The notes: generated by a model not told the origin, from the letters alone. Numbered from the stretch's first letter, positions 48,013 through 60,993 are shown. The stretch is DNA of 64,000 nucleotides from Candidula unifasciata (GCA_905116865.2 CAJHNH020007013.1:334954-398953), one strand, 5' to 3'. Numbers and translations: made by a program.

Positions 48013-48726
48013 GTAGTTTCTCGGCACATTCGTTTATTATTGCACTTATTCATTCATTTATTTATTCATTCATTCATTCATTCATTCATTCACTGTTATA
48101 TTCCTCCTTTAAATAATCATCGTCATTGTAACGGGGTGATAGTTTTACTCAAATTAATGTGTCGGGAATGGGTGTGTGATGCATCCATACTTCCTTATCA
48201 AAGTGACAAAACTGAGACAAATGTGAGTATTATTAACAATGTCCCTGGACACACAGCTACAACCTGTAATTGGCATTTAGAATACAAGTACATTGGTTAA
48301 GTATATCAAAAAATGAGCAAGAACAACTTAGATGTCTAGACATAATCGATTACTACTAGACAAGATGGTTCTTCTCCCAACTTAATTTGCCTCCAGGTTA
48401 TTGATAGATCCAGCTCCTATTCTAGATGCTGGAACTATAATAAAGTTTAGGGAAAAAATTATTCCACATCTAGAAACAATTAGGCCACAAATACGGTTGA
48501 AAAATATTAGATTTTTATGACATTCAATGCCTCATTTAGTTGATTCTGAATGCAATTTTTAAACTAAATAGATAATAAATTAAAAAATGACAGAATTATG
48601 ACTCCGTTAGGTCAGCGAGAGAGATACTATAAAAGATGTTACAGTACTTGTTATGTACTTGTCCAATCCAATACTCCACAAAGACAATCTTTCTATATAT
48701 GCACCATATTCTCACCCCCATTCAGC

Positions 48727-49722
48727 CAGACAGTGTTCTTGGCACCAGCAGAGTTATTTCTCGGGCACCATCAGAGTCATCTCTTTGGCACCATCAGTCA
48801 TCTCTCGGGTACCAGCAGAGTCATCTCTCGGGCACCAGCAGAGTCATTTCTCGGGCACCATCAATCATCTCTCGGGCACCATCAGTCATCTCTCGGGCAC
48901 CAGCAGAGTCATATCTCGGACACCATCAGTCATCTCTCGGGCACCATCAGTCATCTCTAGGGCACCATCAGTCATCTCTCAGGCACCATCATTCATCTCT
49001 CGGGCACCATCAGTCATCTCTAGGGCACAATCATTCATCTCTCGGGCACCATCAGTCATCTCTCGGGTACAATCAGTCATCTCTCGGGCACTATCAGTCA
49101 TCTCTCGGGCACTATCAGTTATCTCTCGGGCACCATCAATCATCTCTCGGACACCATCAGTCATCTCTCGTGCACCATCAGTTATTATTCGGGCACCATC
49201 AGTCATCTCTCGGGCAACATCAGTCATCTCTCGGGCACTATCAGTCATCTCTCGGGCACCATCAATCATCTCTCGGGCACCATCAGTCATCTCTCGGGCA
49301 CCATCAGTCATCCCTCGTGCACCATCAGTCATCATTCGGGCACCATCAGTTATCTCCCGGGCAACATAAGTCATCTCTCGGGCACCATCAGTCATCTCTC
49401 GGGCATCAGCAGAGTCATCTCTCGGGCACCATCAGTCATCTCTGGGGTATCAGCAGAGTCATCTCTCGGGCACCATGAGTCATCTCTCGGGCACCATCAG
49501 TCATCTCTCGGGCACCATCAGTCATCTCTCGGGCACCATAAGTCATCTCTCGGGCACCAGCAGAGTCATCTCTCGGGCACCAGCAGAGTCATCTCTCGGG
49601 CACCAGCAGTCATCTCTTGGGCACCAGCAGAGTCATCTCTCGGGTATCAGCAGAGTCATCTCTCGGGCACCATCAGTCATCTCTCGGGCATCAGCAGAGT
49701 CGTCTCTGAGGCAACGGTGTCA
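48727..49722. repeat. 21-bp minisatellite, about 45 copies
   Basis: Unit CATCTCTCGGGCACCATCAGT, with a 24-bp variant containing CAGCAGAGT. Periods divisible by three keep several frames open (up to 280 codons); these are not genes. Confidence 0.95.
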
Positions 49723-51289
49723 GAGAGATACTTATTTTGTTGATGGTGACTGCTGGTTATCAGCTCCATGACAGAGGTGTCTATCATTAAACAACATTAA
49801 TAGAAGCTAGTTAGAAAATACACATCCGACTTTAATGTAGTTTCAACAAGCACCGGGCATTTCGTTCACGTTACCAACCCCGTCAAATACCTAAACATGT
49901 CTAAATCAACAGTCTAGTATGCAAGCTCTTTCTCGAGCCCGCGCAGTTTTCACCTCATCTGCGGTGGCTCAGCACGGCTCAAGATAGTGCCATCGAAGAG
50001 AAAACATCACCGCACTGAGTTACAATAATATAGTGCCCATGACATCATCCGGTTCTTCCTCTTACACTGACAGAACCTTTCTTCGAACCACCTCGAAAAT
50101 ATACATGTTACTACTCTGGTGAATAGTAGTAATTCAACCAACTAATACTTATCAAACTGAACTACCTCCGCAGAAAATCAAGTTAAACTGCCTAGTCCTA
50201 GATCACTTTAACTCTAACACTAGCAGCCTAATACGTGCACTTTTATCCAACACAAACTCTTTCTTAATTTGTTGTTTACTTAGTGTATTGTCCTTTGTGT
50301 TTTTATTCTGTCATCTGATGATCTCCCAGTCTGGCACCGGGGTTCATTTTGACAGTTACTTAGAATAATGTCAGCATATTTAGTCCTACCAGTACACACG
50401 CCTATCACTAAGTCCTAACAACAAAATGCAAACTTTATCAGCAAATTAGGTTTAAAAAAAAAAAAAGCAACCCGGATTAGAGTTACCCTCTTTCTGTCAG
50501 AGAGCTACTCATCGTCTCAAGGCCCCAGTTGGTGGGCAGCGCCTTGACAGAGGAGTCCATTCTTGAGTGGTTCTCCCACTGTGTCTTGCGTAAGTTAACA
50601 TTGAAACAACAAAATACGTTTTAAATACTTGGTTTTAAAATTATGCAGTTTAGAGTTAATATTTTGTTAAAGCTGTTGAAAGCTGCTAATTCCTTGCAAA
50701 CCAGATTCATAATTTCTTTCTTTAAAAAAAAAAAAAAAATATTCTCTTTATGAAAATTACACATAATTAAGCAAACTGACGCTTTACTTTAATTAATTTA
50801 GTCTGTGGTGTCACGATCTATTGTTTGTACCTGCAATACATTTGTCTTTTCATAACTTATTTGTAGTACAGCCCTATATGGTATCTTTGCTAAAATATCA
50901 GTTTTTTGTTGAATGTATTTGCTGATTTTACTTAGCAGAGGAATGCTATCAGCAAAATCAATGTTTTCCAGCTGTATGTTCTCTCTCCATCCAGTCCTTT
51001 TCGGTGTTTCCAACAGATGTTTTCTTCCATCACCGAGTCAATGGTTCAGATAAATAACAAAGGGCGCTGAAATGCGCTGTTATTTCACTCCAAGTTCAAC
51101 TTCAAACCAATTAAAGAGATCACTGTCTGTTCGCACCGCAGAATCTGCACCTCCATTCATGGCCTCTGGATTGTTTATTGTTTTTATTGGTATACTGCCG
51201 GTGCTGGACTGGGTCCAATCAATGATATTGAATTAGTCGCACAGTATAGAGCAAAATGGAGCATACAAAGGGACAACTTGACATTGATG

Positions 51290-51690
51290 GATGTGACCCA
51301 TAATGACAAAACAGGTGAATACGTAATGACACAACAGGAAAATGATTAACGTGACATGTAATGGCACAACAGGAAAATGTTTAACGTGACAGGTAATGAC
51401 ACAACAGGAAAATGTTTAACGTGACATGTAATGACACAACAGGAAAATGTTTAACGTGACAGGTAATGGCACAACAGGAAAATGATTAACGTGACATGTA
51501 ATGGCACAACATAAAAATTAATACCGTGACCTGCAATCGCACAACAGGAAAATGTTAAACGGGACAGATAATGGCACAACAGGAAAATGATTAAAGTGAT
51601 ACATAATGGCACAACAGGAAAATGGTTAATGTGACAAAAAATGTCACAACAAGAGAATACATAATGTGACACATAATGGCACACAAGCAC
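51290..51690. repeat. 35-bp minisatellite, about 11 copies
   Basis: Unit CGTGACATGTAATGGCACAA then CAGGAAAATGTTTAA, degenerating rightwards; followed by (AC)n and (AT)n at 51706-51752. Confidence 0.9.
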
Positions 51691-51708
51691 AATGATAAAT
51701 GGCACACA

Positions 51709-51757
<49 letters not shown>

Positions 51758-52019
51758 TTAAGGGAGAAATGATTGTAGAAAAGATGAGATCTGGGCGCAT
51801 CAGAAGAAAGACAGTAAATACAGTAAATGATGGCAACAGGGGGCCCTGACATCCCCTTGGTTTAACTGTATAAGACTGTTCATAAACTGAGCGGGTCTTG
51901 CAAATCAGACTAGCCATCGCCTTATGCTATGAGTCCTGTGTCATGTAAGAACTAGGCACTGACGGTTGAAGTTTGCAACGATGGTTGTATTTAACTGTTG
52001 TGATTTGTGTTTTTGGCAG

Positions 52020-52253
52020 GCCTCTAGAAGAAACCGCCTCTCAAGCCACACCTACGCCGCCGTCGACTGCTCCATCCACAGCGACCTCTGCTGTCGGGAA
52101 CACGCCACCAACAGATTACCCATCTTCAAACTCTACTCCAACGGCTACTATGTGAGCACTAGCCGACACTCCTCAGGCCTCAAAGCCGACCAAATGATTA
52201 TGTTGGTTCGGATGGCGCCTGTACTTAACCAGCCCCGACCTAACATCGACTAG
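52020..52253 (+). CDS. Gene D exon (coding 2)
   Basis: Residues 252-328, then TAG. VDC-x6-C (C268, C275) with the adjacent LCC shared with gene C. NRLPIFKLYSNGY (282-294) carries the cis-proline P285. The C-terminus MAPVLNQPRPNID matches gene C except the last residues, indicating a recent duplication. The 3'UTR shares ATGATTCAT with gene C; no perfect AATAAA is near (AATAAT at about 52301). Confidence 0.87.
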   Translation, partial: ASRRNRLSSHTYAAVDCSIHSDLCCREHATNRLPIFKLYSNGYYVSTSRHSSGLKADQMIMLVRMAPVLNQPRPNID

Positions 52254-52259
52254 CAGATA

Positions 52260-53810
52260 CAGACCCCATGATTCATCGTATCTCTATCTTGTTTGAAAAT
52301 AATAATTATAACAGAATAACATAGATTTGTTGGATGGCAAAGAGAAACAAGTTCAGTCGGAGCAGTTAGACTGGCCAGAACTCATCTCTACTGAATGTTG
52401 AATTAAGAATAGATAATCAGCACTCAGAACAATTCTTTTACCACTTCGTCCACATCTCGAACAGCAAGGGCAGGGTTCCAATTCTCATGGTACCAGTAAC
52501 TGTCTGTAAGTAAATCTCGCATTTGCCCCAAGTAGTGAATACCAGATAGGTCACTTAACACATCAACATTCCCCTCGGACAGTGCTGAGCTGTGCAAAGG
52601 TATAATACAGTAAATATGAAAAACTCTCTGAAAACGTATGATTCATTACGTCAGAGGCATTCTATGCATGCGTGTAAAACACTATACCAAGCGAACTCTA
52701 TACTTGCGTATAGTACACTATATGAGGAAATCACATATCAGACGCAGCAACATGTCCTTGCCGCCACATGAGGATATGTTACACCCGGCTGTTGAAGCTG
52801 TTACGGGTGCCCTAATCTGTGTAGTTGAGGTATCAGTGATCTCGACACTTGGTCTGCCCTTAAGACTGAGATTGGTTTGATCTCAAAGTGGAACACCTTC
52901 AGGTAAACAGCTCACATGGAATAAACTGATGGATTGAAAGATGCATTCAAACCCACACAGGTGGACACACTTCTTTACCGCTCAGGACTGTAGATGACCC
53001 CAGGCTGACCTTTCCGGCGAGGGCGGACTGATTATGACTAAGCATCAGGAATAGGAAAAAAAAGTTTCAGAATGCTAGCTACAATGAAGGAGGAGCAGGT
53101 ACCGACCAACATAAAGGTAAACATAGAATATAAGTGACTAGTTGGTTATGAAATTGTACGAGCTGAGAGAGCTGGCGGGAGACCGAGTTTCAAGTATGCA
53201 GACTGTTACGAGAGCGACATTCTGCATCGGACCACCTGACGATGATTATCTAATTTTTGTTGGGGGTTGGTTAGGGGGTGAAGAGACAGAAAATCATTGA
53301 CAGTTTAAACCTGTCTGATAATGGACTCCATGTAATGTGTCAAGTGACGTAGCAAGCTCCAGATCGTCCGGAACTCACAAAGCAGCGCTGCGCTGCCTCT
53401 GAATTGATGTCAACGCTATTCGATGACCAGCAGTGTCTATCCCGTGTCCTCGTTAGAAGCCCAGCAGTGTCTTTTTAAGTTTCCTGTTTTAAAGTTCAGC
53501 TGTGCTTATCCAGTTCAATGGCTGGAAGTCCAGAGGTGGCAATCCAGTTCCCTCGTTGCAAGTCCAATAATGTATATCCAGTTCCCTGGTTGCACTTCCA
53601 TTATTATCTATCCAGTTCCCTGGTTTTGTAACCTCTAGTAATCTCTATCCAGTTCACTGGCTGGAACTGCAGCAGTGCCCATCAGGTCCCCTGCTTGGAT
53701 GTCCAGCGGTGTCTAACCAGTCTCCTGTGTACATGCAGTGACCTACATGTGTGTTGATGCTCTCTGCTCTTTCATATACCTCAAAATAAACTGACAGTAT
53801 CCATTGTTTA
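52260..53810. other. Intergenic, mostly unassigned
   Basis: 52390-52560 is a minus-strand LINE C-terminal module. About 53205-53250 (TTACGAGAGCGACATTCTGC) is a small piece of the RTE-like 3' end. About 53420-53720 is a loose CCAGTTCCCTGG-type low-complexity repeat. No gene seen. Confidence 0.5.
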
Positions 53811-53814
53811 ATGT

Positions 53815-54060
53815 TCTTTGTTTGATTTGATTTGATTTGATTCAAGAACCGACATCACAGCACTCGAGGCATTCCCATAAGCGCTCCGTCCCCATCTTCA
53901 GCAGCCAGTGAGAAGTTCCGATACTAATGGTGCCAGTAGCTTTCTGATTAAACGTCCGCCTTGCCTTTCCTCTGAGTCTCGAGCATCTGCCAGAACCTCT
54001 CGTCACCCCCCAACTGAATCAATCTCACCAGACTGTGGTGATCCATCTGCTCCTCTTTGT
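53815..54060 (-). repeat. Best-preserved LINE C-terminal module
   Basis: Minus strand reads TGTISIGTSHWLLKMGTERL then WECLECCDVGS and a stop, followed by the tail (ATCAA)n seen on the + strand as TTTGATTTGATTTGATTTGA. Used here to interpret the other copies at 7.1, 16.5, 26.1, 29.3, 30.0, 39.2 and 52.4 kb. Confidence 0.75.
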
Positions 54061-54154
54061 TTCAATTCAATGATGCCTGTTTAGAAATATTGTCTCATAG
54101 TTTGGAAGTTTGGTATTATTATGGTTCAAATCCAACTGTTGATCGAGATGGTAT

Positions 54155-55685
54155 CCTCAGTGTGAATCAGACAGGTTAGTAAACAGTCGGATCCCATCCT
54201 CGTGAAATCCTCCACAGTCAGTGTGAATCAGACAGGTTAGTAAACAATCGGATCCCATCGTCGTGATATCCTCCACAGTCAGTGTGAATCAGACAGGTTA
54301 GTAAACAATCGGATCCCATCGTCGTGATATCCTCCACAGTCAGTGTGAATCAGACAGGTTAGTAAACACTCGGATCCCATCGTCGTGATATCCTCCAGAG
54401 TGTGTGAATCAGACAGGTTAGTAAACAATCGGATCCCATCGTCGTGAAATCCTCCACAGTCAGTGTGAATCAGACAGGTTAGTAAACACTCTGATCCCAT
54501 CCTCGTGACATCCTCTACAGTCAGTGTGAATCAGACAGGTTAGTAAACAATCGGATCCCATCGTCGTGATATCCTCCACAGTCAGTGTAAATCAGACAGG
54601 TTAGTAAACACTCGGATCCCATCGTCGTGAAATCCTCCACAGTCAGTGTGAATCAGACAGGTTAGTAAACAATCGGATCCCATCGTCGTGATATCCTCCA
54701 CAGTCAGTGTGAATCAGACAGGTTAGTAAACACTCGGATCCCATCGTCGTGAAATCCTCCACAGTCAGTGTGAATCAGACAGGTTAGTAAACAATCGGAT
54801 CCCATCGTCGTGATATCCTCCACAGTCAGTGTGAATCAGACAGGTTAGTAAACAATCGGATCCCATCGTCGTGAAATCCTCCACAGTCAGTGTGAATCAG
54901 ACAGGTTAGTAAACAATCGGATCCCATCGTCGTGATATCCTCCACAGTCAGTGTGAATCAGACAGGTTAGTAAACAGTCAGATCCCATCGTCGTGGTATC
55001 CTCCACAGTCAGTGTGAATCAGACAGGTTAGTAAACAATCAGATCCCATCGTCGTGATATCCTCCACAGTCAGTGTGAATCAGACAGGTTAGTAAACAAT
55101 CGGATCCCATCGTCGTGATAGCCTCCACAGTCAGTGTGAATCAGACAGGTTAGTAAACAGTCAGATCCCATCGTCGTGGTATCCTCCACAGTCAGTGTGA
55201 ATCAGACAGGTTAGTAAACAATCGGATCCCATCGTCGTGAAATCCTCCACAGTCAGTGTGAATCAGACAGGTTAGTAAACAATCGGATCCCATCGTCGTG
55301 ATATCCTCCACAGTCAGTGTGAATCAGACAGGTTAGTAAACAGTCAGATCCCATCGTCGTGGTATCCTCCACAGTCAGTGTGAATCAGACAGGTTAGTAA
55401 ACAATCGGATCCCATCCTCGTGAAATCCTCCACAATCAGTGTGAATCAGACAGGTTAGTAAACAATCGGATCCCATCCTCGTGACATCCTCCACAGTCAG
55501 TGTGAATCAGACAGGTTAGTAAACAATCGGATCCCATCCTCGTGACATCCTCCACAGTCAGTGTGAATCAGACAGGTTAGTAAACAATAGGACCCCATCC
55601 TCGTGACATCCTCCACAGTCAGTGTGAATCAGACAGGTTAGTAAACACTCGGATCCCATCCTCGTGAAATCCTCCAGAGTGTGTG
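54155..55685. repeat. 61-bp satellite with a GGATCC site per unit, about 25 copies
   Basis: Unit CAGTGTGAATCAGACAGGTT ... AGTAAACAATCGGATCCCAT ... CGTCGTGATATCCTCCACAGT. Two variant classes (CAATCGG/CACTCGG; GTCGTGATA/CTCGTGACA) alternate in the middle and segregate at the right end. Confidence 0.95.
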
Positions 55686-55979
55686 GCTACTGATAAATAA
55701 CACCAGTTCTGTGTTACCTAGACTTTGACTAGATCCCATTTGAGGCTGGGTCGACCTGCGTTCTTAGGTCAGTTTGTTTACCAATTTCGAGCACAATTTG
55801 GGAATACCTGTATTGAAGACAATGGAACATCAAAGAGAAATCCTGTGAATTGTCTGTTGGTACACACGAAATATGCCAGTTAGAACAATGAGGTAAATGT
55901 TTGTGCTGAAATTATGAAAGGTCCGGCCTTCATTCAAGTTACCAGTGGAGAAAAACACCCATTGCATGACAATCTGAAA

Positions 55980-56215
55980 GATTTGAAAAGATCTTCATCA
56001 TCATTATCATGTAGCTGGTCCTTTGCGGAACGTCGCTCTTATCACAGTCCACATGAAAGAAGCTCTCGCTAGTTCTCCCGCCTCATGTCCTTTCATACTC
56101 AAGGAGTCACTTATATCATGTGGCCGTTTTCGTGTTGGTCGACCCCTACCCCTCCTTCCTAGTACCATGCCTTCTGCTACATTTTTTTCCCAATCCGTCG
56201 TGGATTAAATATGAC
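55980..56215 (-). mobile_element. RTE-like LINE 3' end fragment
   Basis: CATCATTATCATGTAGCTGG then TCCTTTGCGGAACGTCGCTC at the left, and AAGGAGTCACTTATATCATG ... TTCGTGTTGGTCGACCCCTA as in 3.75-3.95 kb. Minus-strand 3' end only. Confidence 0.7.
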
Positions 56216-56389
56216 AAAAATATTTCAGAACATAAAAATTTTGAGAATATACTGATTGAAACAAGAGGAAATGTTGTGGCAGAACCAAATAGAGTTTTCC
56301 GAATGTAAATGTGAAGCAAGAGGATGAAGATGGAGGCAATAACTGCAACTCTAAAGTGAAAAACAGAAAATAGAATAACCAGTGTCCGA

Positions 56390-56825
56390 TTCTCATTGGG
56401 TACTGCAGACAGTTCACAGTGGACAACTGTGGCATGAGTGGATACCAGGAATCAGCACTTTAACAATACAGGAACTTACGTGGGTATACTGGCAGGAATA
56501 TGCAGGAGATCGAAGCGATGAACAGGTGGCATGTCTGGCTACGGAAAAAAAGGATACAGGAACACTCGTACTGGATAAATGAGACTCCCTGAAGACCATC
56601 TATGAACTATTTCGGACAGAAGATACGGAGTAAGACAAAATGTGTAAGAATGAGTGAACGAGAAATTAGGCGTGGATATGGCAAGGAGTAATGTATGAGA
56701 GGAAGAGAACGACGAGTTTATAATCAGTGTGCTACCGAAACAGTTAGACTCCACACGTTAATGTCTGCTGCAGGAGAAGGAGCACTTGTGGATATCCACA
56801 ATTTGATTGTGTGCTATGATAGCAA
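56390..56825 (+). mobile_element. Decayed LINE C-terminal region
   Basis: On the + strand, RSDEQVACLATE (about 56510), LKTIYELFRTED (about 56592), and a terminal RVYNQC-TETVRL-TL then GEGALVDIHN-like text (56715-56800). This resembles the RNase H end and C-terminal module of the dispersed LINE. Low coding integrity. Confidence 0.4.
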
Positions 56826-56889
56826 CTCGTAAATCAATCAATAAATCAGTATGGCTTCCTCGAGTTGCCCACCAGGAAATTGTGATGCT

Positions 56890-57045
56890 GCCTGCACCAA
56901 AAGACACCCACTGCTGCAAATGCACACATTCAAAATAAACAGTGACATCACCAAGCTAGGAGATATCGTCCCCTGACCTCGATGAGAGGCCGGCCTACGG
57001 TCCTTCCACACAGACAGACTCCCATCCCTACAGCTCATTCACAAG
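56890..57045 (+). promoter_or_regulatory. Orphan copy of the family promoter and first exon
   Basis: TGACATCA (56943-56950, one base from the CRE), a leader GAGGCCGGCCTACGGTCCTT (56986-57005) that can still form a short hairpin with one wobble pair, and CATTCACAAG|GTAATC (donor at 57045/57046). The element order and spacing (CRE to donor 103 bp) match genes C and D. No coding exon with the fold is seen between here and the satellite at 61 kb. It may be the start of a fifth gene or a dead relic. Confidence 0.5.
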
Positions 57046-57469
57046 GTAATCCATTGCTCTCTTTCACACCACACATTACCCTGATGTGCTTAACGCCTTC
57101 ATGCAATGTTATACTTCGCTCCCCAATTCGTGCCTAATTTTCAAAAATATATAACAAAGTAACTGTTTGGTGTCAATTGTTGACATTTTGTTGCAGATTG
57201 TTGATATTTATCTCCTTTTAGACAGACTTTTATAAAAGGGTTTTCCCTTATATTATATTGTGAAAAAAGCACACGAAAACAAACACCGATTCAAAGCAAA
57301 CAATCAAAGTGTTTACAGTAAACTGAGTGGCTGGAACTTGTCAACAAAACACAATTTTTAACCATTTTATTTTTATTTTATTTAAAGAAGTTGATGGGTT
57401 GGTGTTTAGTAATTCTTAGAACAGATCAAGAAATTAGGTGACAGTACAATGTCACTGTACAAAGCCGGT

Positions 57470-59405
57470 ATAATGCAATGGAAAGTCAGCAGACTATCCA
57501 TAAACAGTGGGATATGTTGCGTGAGTCAATTTAGCAGACATCAAAAGAGACAATCCAACCAACCCATAGAGTTGCAAAAAAGAAATGGATGTCAACCGAA
57601 ATTCTGCAGTTGATAGATGAAAGAAGAAAGAAAAAGAATGATGAAGAAGAATATTCCAACATACAAAGAAATAGTGAATAAATGCGAAGTGGCTAAAGAA
57701 GTCTGACTGAATCAAATGTGTACAGAGATTGGGAAAAATAACAGGATAGATTCACATTCCTTGTACCAACAGATAAATATGTTAACAGAAGAGATAACAT
57801 GTAACAGCACTGGATGTTTAAAATCAAAAGATGGTTACCTAATAATGGGACATAGTAAAATAATTAACAGATGGACAGGAATTGTATGATGATAATAGAC
57901 CAGATGTAGAACTGCAGACCAACAGTGATGACCCACCAATAATGACTGCAGAAGTTGAGGATGCAATACATCAAATGAAGAAAGGTAAAGCACCCGGGCC
58001 AGACAACATATCACTGGAAGAAAATGAAGCAATGGGATATTTCTGAACTGAAATAATTTATGCTTGTAAATTATATTTATAATAGTAGGTATATTCCGAT
58101 TGACTTTTTCAAATCCATATTTAAAGCTTTGCCGAAGAAACCAGGCACTTTAAAATGTGAAGACCATCGCACAATAAGTCTTATGAGTCACATGACTAAG
58201 ATTTTACCGAGAATAATTATGAGAAGAATAAGAAACAAAATTAAAGCAGAAATCAGCGATGAACAATGTGGATTTGTAGAAGGAAAAGGTACAATCAATG
58301 CCTCATACACCATAAGAACATTGCCAGAAAGAACATAGAAGTAAAGACTGATTTGTACTTATGCTTCATAGACTGTACAAAAGCATTTGACTGTGTGAAA
58401 CATGGAGACCTAATCAAACTGCTAGAAAAAGTAAACATTGATGGAACAGATCTATGAATAAGAAAGAATTAACAACAGTTTAGGTACATTTCAGAGCATA
58501 AAGTATGTGTACTATCACCTGATTTCTTTATACCATACAGTATATATATATTATGAGATCTTTAATTGATATGCCCGGAATTGTGGTTGGTGGGCACAAT
58601 ATAAACAATGTACGTTATGCTGATGACACAGTCTTGATAGCAACAAGTCAGAAAGAACTACAGGAAATGATAGACATTATGGTGATAGAAAGTGGAAAAA
58701 TGGGCCTTAGTTTGAACAATGGGATGACAGAAGTAATGGTGGTATCAAAGAAACGAATTATTCTTAAATGTGTAATAAAAGTCGAAGGTGTTTTTTGGGG
58801 GGACAAGTACAGAAATTTAAGTACCTATCCACATGGGTAACATCAGATGGAAGGTGCATTACTGAGATAAGAACAGAATTGGACAGGCAAAAACTGCATT
58901 TTATAAAATCAAGAACATCTTATGCAATATATCTTTGCCACTGAGAGTTATAAAACTAATTCTTGCTTCCTACATACATCCAGTCTTAACATATGGCTGT
59001 GAGTCCTGGACAATCAGTAGGCAGGACAAACAATTTCTTGAGGCCTCAGAGATGTGGTTTTACAGAAGAATGCTTTAAATACCTTGGGCAGCCAAAAAGA
59101 GCAACCAAGAGGTTTTGCAAGAGGCGGGAGCCCGAAGACAACTTATCACAGACATCAGAATTAGACAGTCAGCATTTGTCGGCCATGTTATGAGAAGAGG
59201 GAAAATAGAACATGGTGTGACCACTGGAGAGATCTGTGGAAAAAAGGGATAGGGGAAGACAACGAGAGAAGATGCTTGAGAGTGTTGTTGCATGAAGGGA
59301 GTTGTGTCAGCACGTGAATGGATACATGCTGCAGGAGATCGCAGATTGTGGAAAAGCATGATCGCCCACGATAGTCGTTAAGGCACATGCTGATGATGAT
59401 GAGGA
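57470..59405 (+). mobile_element. RTE-like LINE, connector and RT remnant
   Basis: In order on the + strand: connector (STGCLKSKDGYLIMGHSKII, about 57810), AIHQMKKGKAPGPDNI (57963-58010), KPGTLKCEDHRTISLMSHMT (58138-58197), ISDEQCGFVEGKGT (58250-58293), LYLCFIDCTKAFDCVKHGDL (58354-58413, RT motif A), and NVRYADDTVLIATS (58607-58648), with an intact YADD. A C-terminal segment MLESVVA-REL ... GDRRLWKSMI-like follows (59273-59362), and then a TGATGATGATGA 3' end at 59390. At least six frameshifts or stops; motif B is lost (about 58450-58560). Confidence 0.82.
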
Positions 59406-59990
59406 TATGTTGATATCTTCAGTATTATCTTTTCAATGCTAAATTATTGATAAATGACATAAATTTCGTGTGTAATCAATTCTTCGAATCCTGAGCTTTA
59501 AAAAAATGAACACATTGAAAAGAGATAGTTTTGTCACAGATTGGAGAAAAAAAATGCCGTTTAGTGACCCCTTATGTTGCATTATCACAGTCGACTTTAG
59601 GGCACTTTGAGAATTCCCATACGTGCTTAGCTCTCCGTTGTAACAACTACTGCAAGAAACCTCTACTGAATATTTATGTGACACTATCTAGTCTTCCTCT
59701 CCCCAAAGCTCAGTCAGCTGCGTCTAAACGGAACAGGGTTATAAATTGGTATTCCAATGCGATTGGATGTTTTAGGCTTTCATGTGGCTGGGATCACAGG
59801 ACTATTCCAGCGTTGTGTGCTGAGTGACTCTGAGTATGATCCGGCGGGTCAAGCCAGGCTGGTTACGAAGACAGTGGTTTGAATCGTTGCAAATTCTTCT
59901 GTGTGTGCAGTTACCTTCATATTTGTCCAAGAGAACGCAATCATTGTTGGTAATAAGAGAGCTGATAGATAGGTGCGGAATTAATTGAAG
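59405..59990. other. No gene recognised
   Basis: Unique sequence after the RTE 3' end. About 59830-59885 has a weak tRNA-like text (GGTTTGAATCGTTGC), too degenerate to call. Confidence 0.4.
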
Positions 59991-60260
59991 ATGGCCGCCG
60001 AATGGATCACGCAGACATTGTCATTGCCCTCAGAGAGATAGGACGTTCTGAGGATTTTGGAAGCAACGTGTCGACATCACTGCTAAGAATACGTGAACTG
60101 GGATTAAAGATCGGCTCAGCCAAGCATGAAAAGCCCACTGGACGCACACGAAGCCTTGTTAACCTGCATAGGACTGGTACTATTAACCGCACGAAGCTGA
60201 TGAATATCTTGAGAGGGGAATCTGAGCGCCTATGGATGTGTCCGAAGTGCTGTGAAGATA
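59990..60260 (+). repeat. Short coding-like dispersed repeat
   Basis: An open frame from 60002 (MDHADIVIALREIGRSEDFG ... LRIRELGLKIGSAKHEKPTG ... RTGTINRTKLMNILRG ... ERLWMCPKCCEDN). The middle portion matches 29510-29640. The end resembles the LINE C-terminal module (GTI...L...ERLW-CP-CC-D), so I treat it as part of a mobile element, not a host gene. Confidence 0.5.
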
Positions 60261-60990
60261 ATCTAACTCATAACTCATTGCTCAATGCAATTTAGTTTGT
60301 TTATGATAAAAACTCTATGCCAGTTCATATACGCCGATAATTTCATTTAAACAAAGGGATGACTAACATTTCAATATTAGCTGCTGTAACTTCCGTTGCA
60401 CACCTCTAAAAGGTTATTGGCTGTTACCGAATATGTGTCAAGGCTCTTCGAACCCACAGTGGAAGTTTCGTTTAACGAAGTTGGAACTCTCGGCCAAACA
60501 GTAATCAGCTATCTTCACAAGCTACAGTCTTTCTTTTCAGCTTGTCGGCTCAAAGATCTTGACCTAATTGCTTGACCATCTCTCTCAAACGCTGGTCTTT
60601 GGGATTTCCTTCTCTCTCTATCCACTTCTCTTCCTAGTTATCTTTCTCTGTTCCACGTTATCTTATTACCCCTGGAAGGGTCGTTGCTCTTTCCTCGCTG
60701 CCATCGGTCACCTGTGTATTTTCCTAAATTCTCAGGTATGTCTCTAGCGCTTCGGCTGGCTGGATGTTACTGCCTCGGAGCGATATTTGGTACCATCATT
60801 AATCCCAGGGCGACTCTGCTCTTGCCTATACTATGACAGGTTGAACTTAACTGACCTACATTCCCATAAAAAGTAGATTACAATGTCTTGTATATTATCC
60901 TCGTAGGTGGCATAGAGAAATTTTAACAGGTTTTACTTTCAGGATACATAATCTGATTTGCCTGGGAGACTCGCAAATGTCGAGCTCCAG
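60260..60990. other. No gene recognised
   Basis: Unique sequence leading into the 40-bp satellite; pyrimidine-rich at 60590-60700. Confidence 0.4.
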
Positions 60991-60993
60991 TCG

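Larger units (their letters stand above)
48013..52019 (+). other. Gene D intron
   Basis: Phase-0 GT-AG intron, acceptor TTTGTGTTTTTGGCAG ending 52019. It opens with an ATTC-rich stretch as in gene C. It contains the 21-bp array (48727-49722), unassigned sequence at 49725-51285 and a 35-bp minisatellite (51290-51690) with adjoining (AC)n(AT)n. Confidence 0.75.

Noticed and set aside
47188..48300. A 370-codon single-exon version of gene D
   Set aside because: It begins at a non-ATG codon before the splice acceptor and runs through the GAG|GTAGTT donor into ATTC-rich intron.
48636..49478. Serine/histidine-rich 280-codon frame
   Set aside because: Arises from the 21-bp minisatellite in the gene D intron; overlapping frames are open equally.
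59990..60295. Small host gene of 97 codons
   Set aside because: Its middle is repeated at 29.5 kb and its end resembles the LINE C-terminal module, so a mobile-element origin is more likely.
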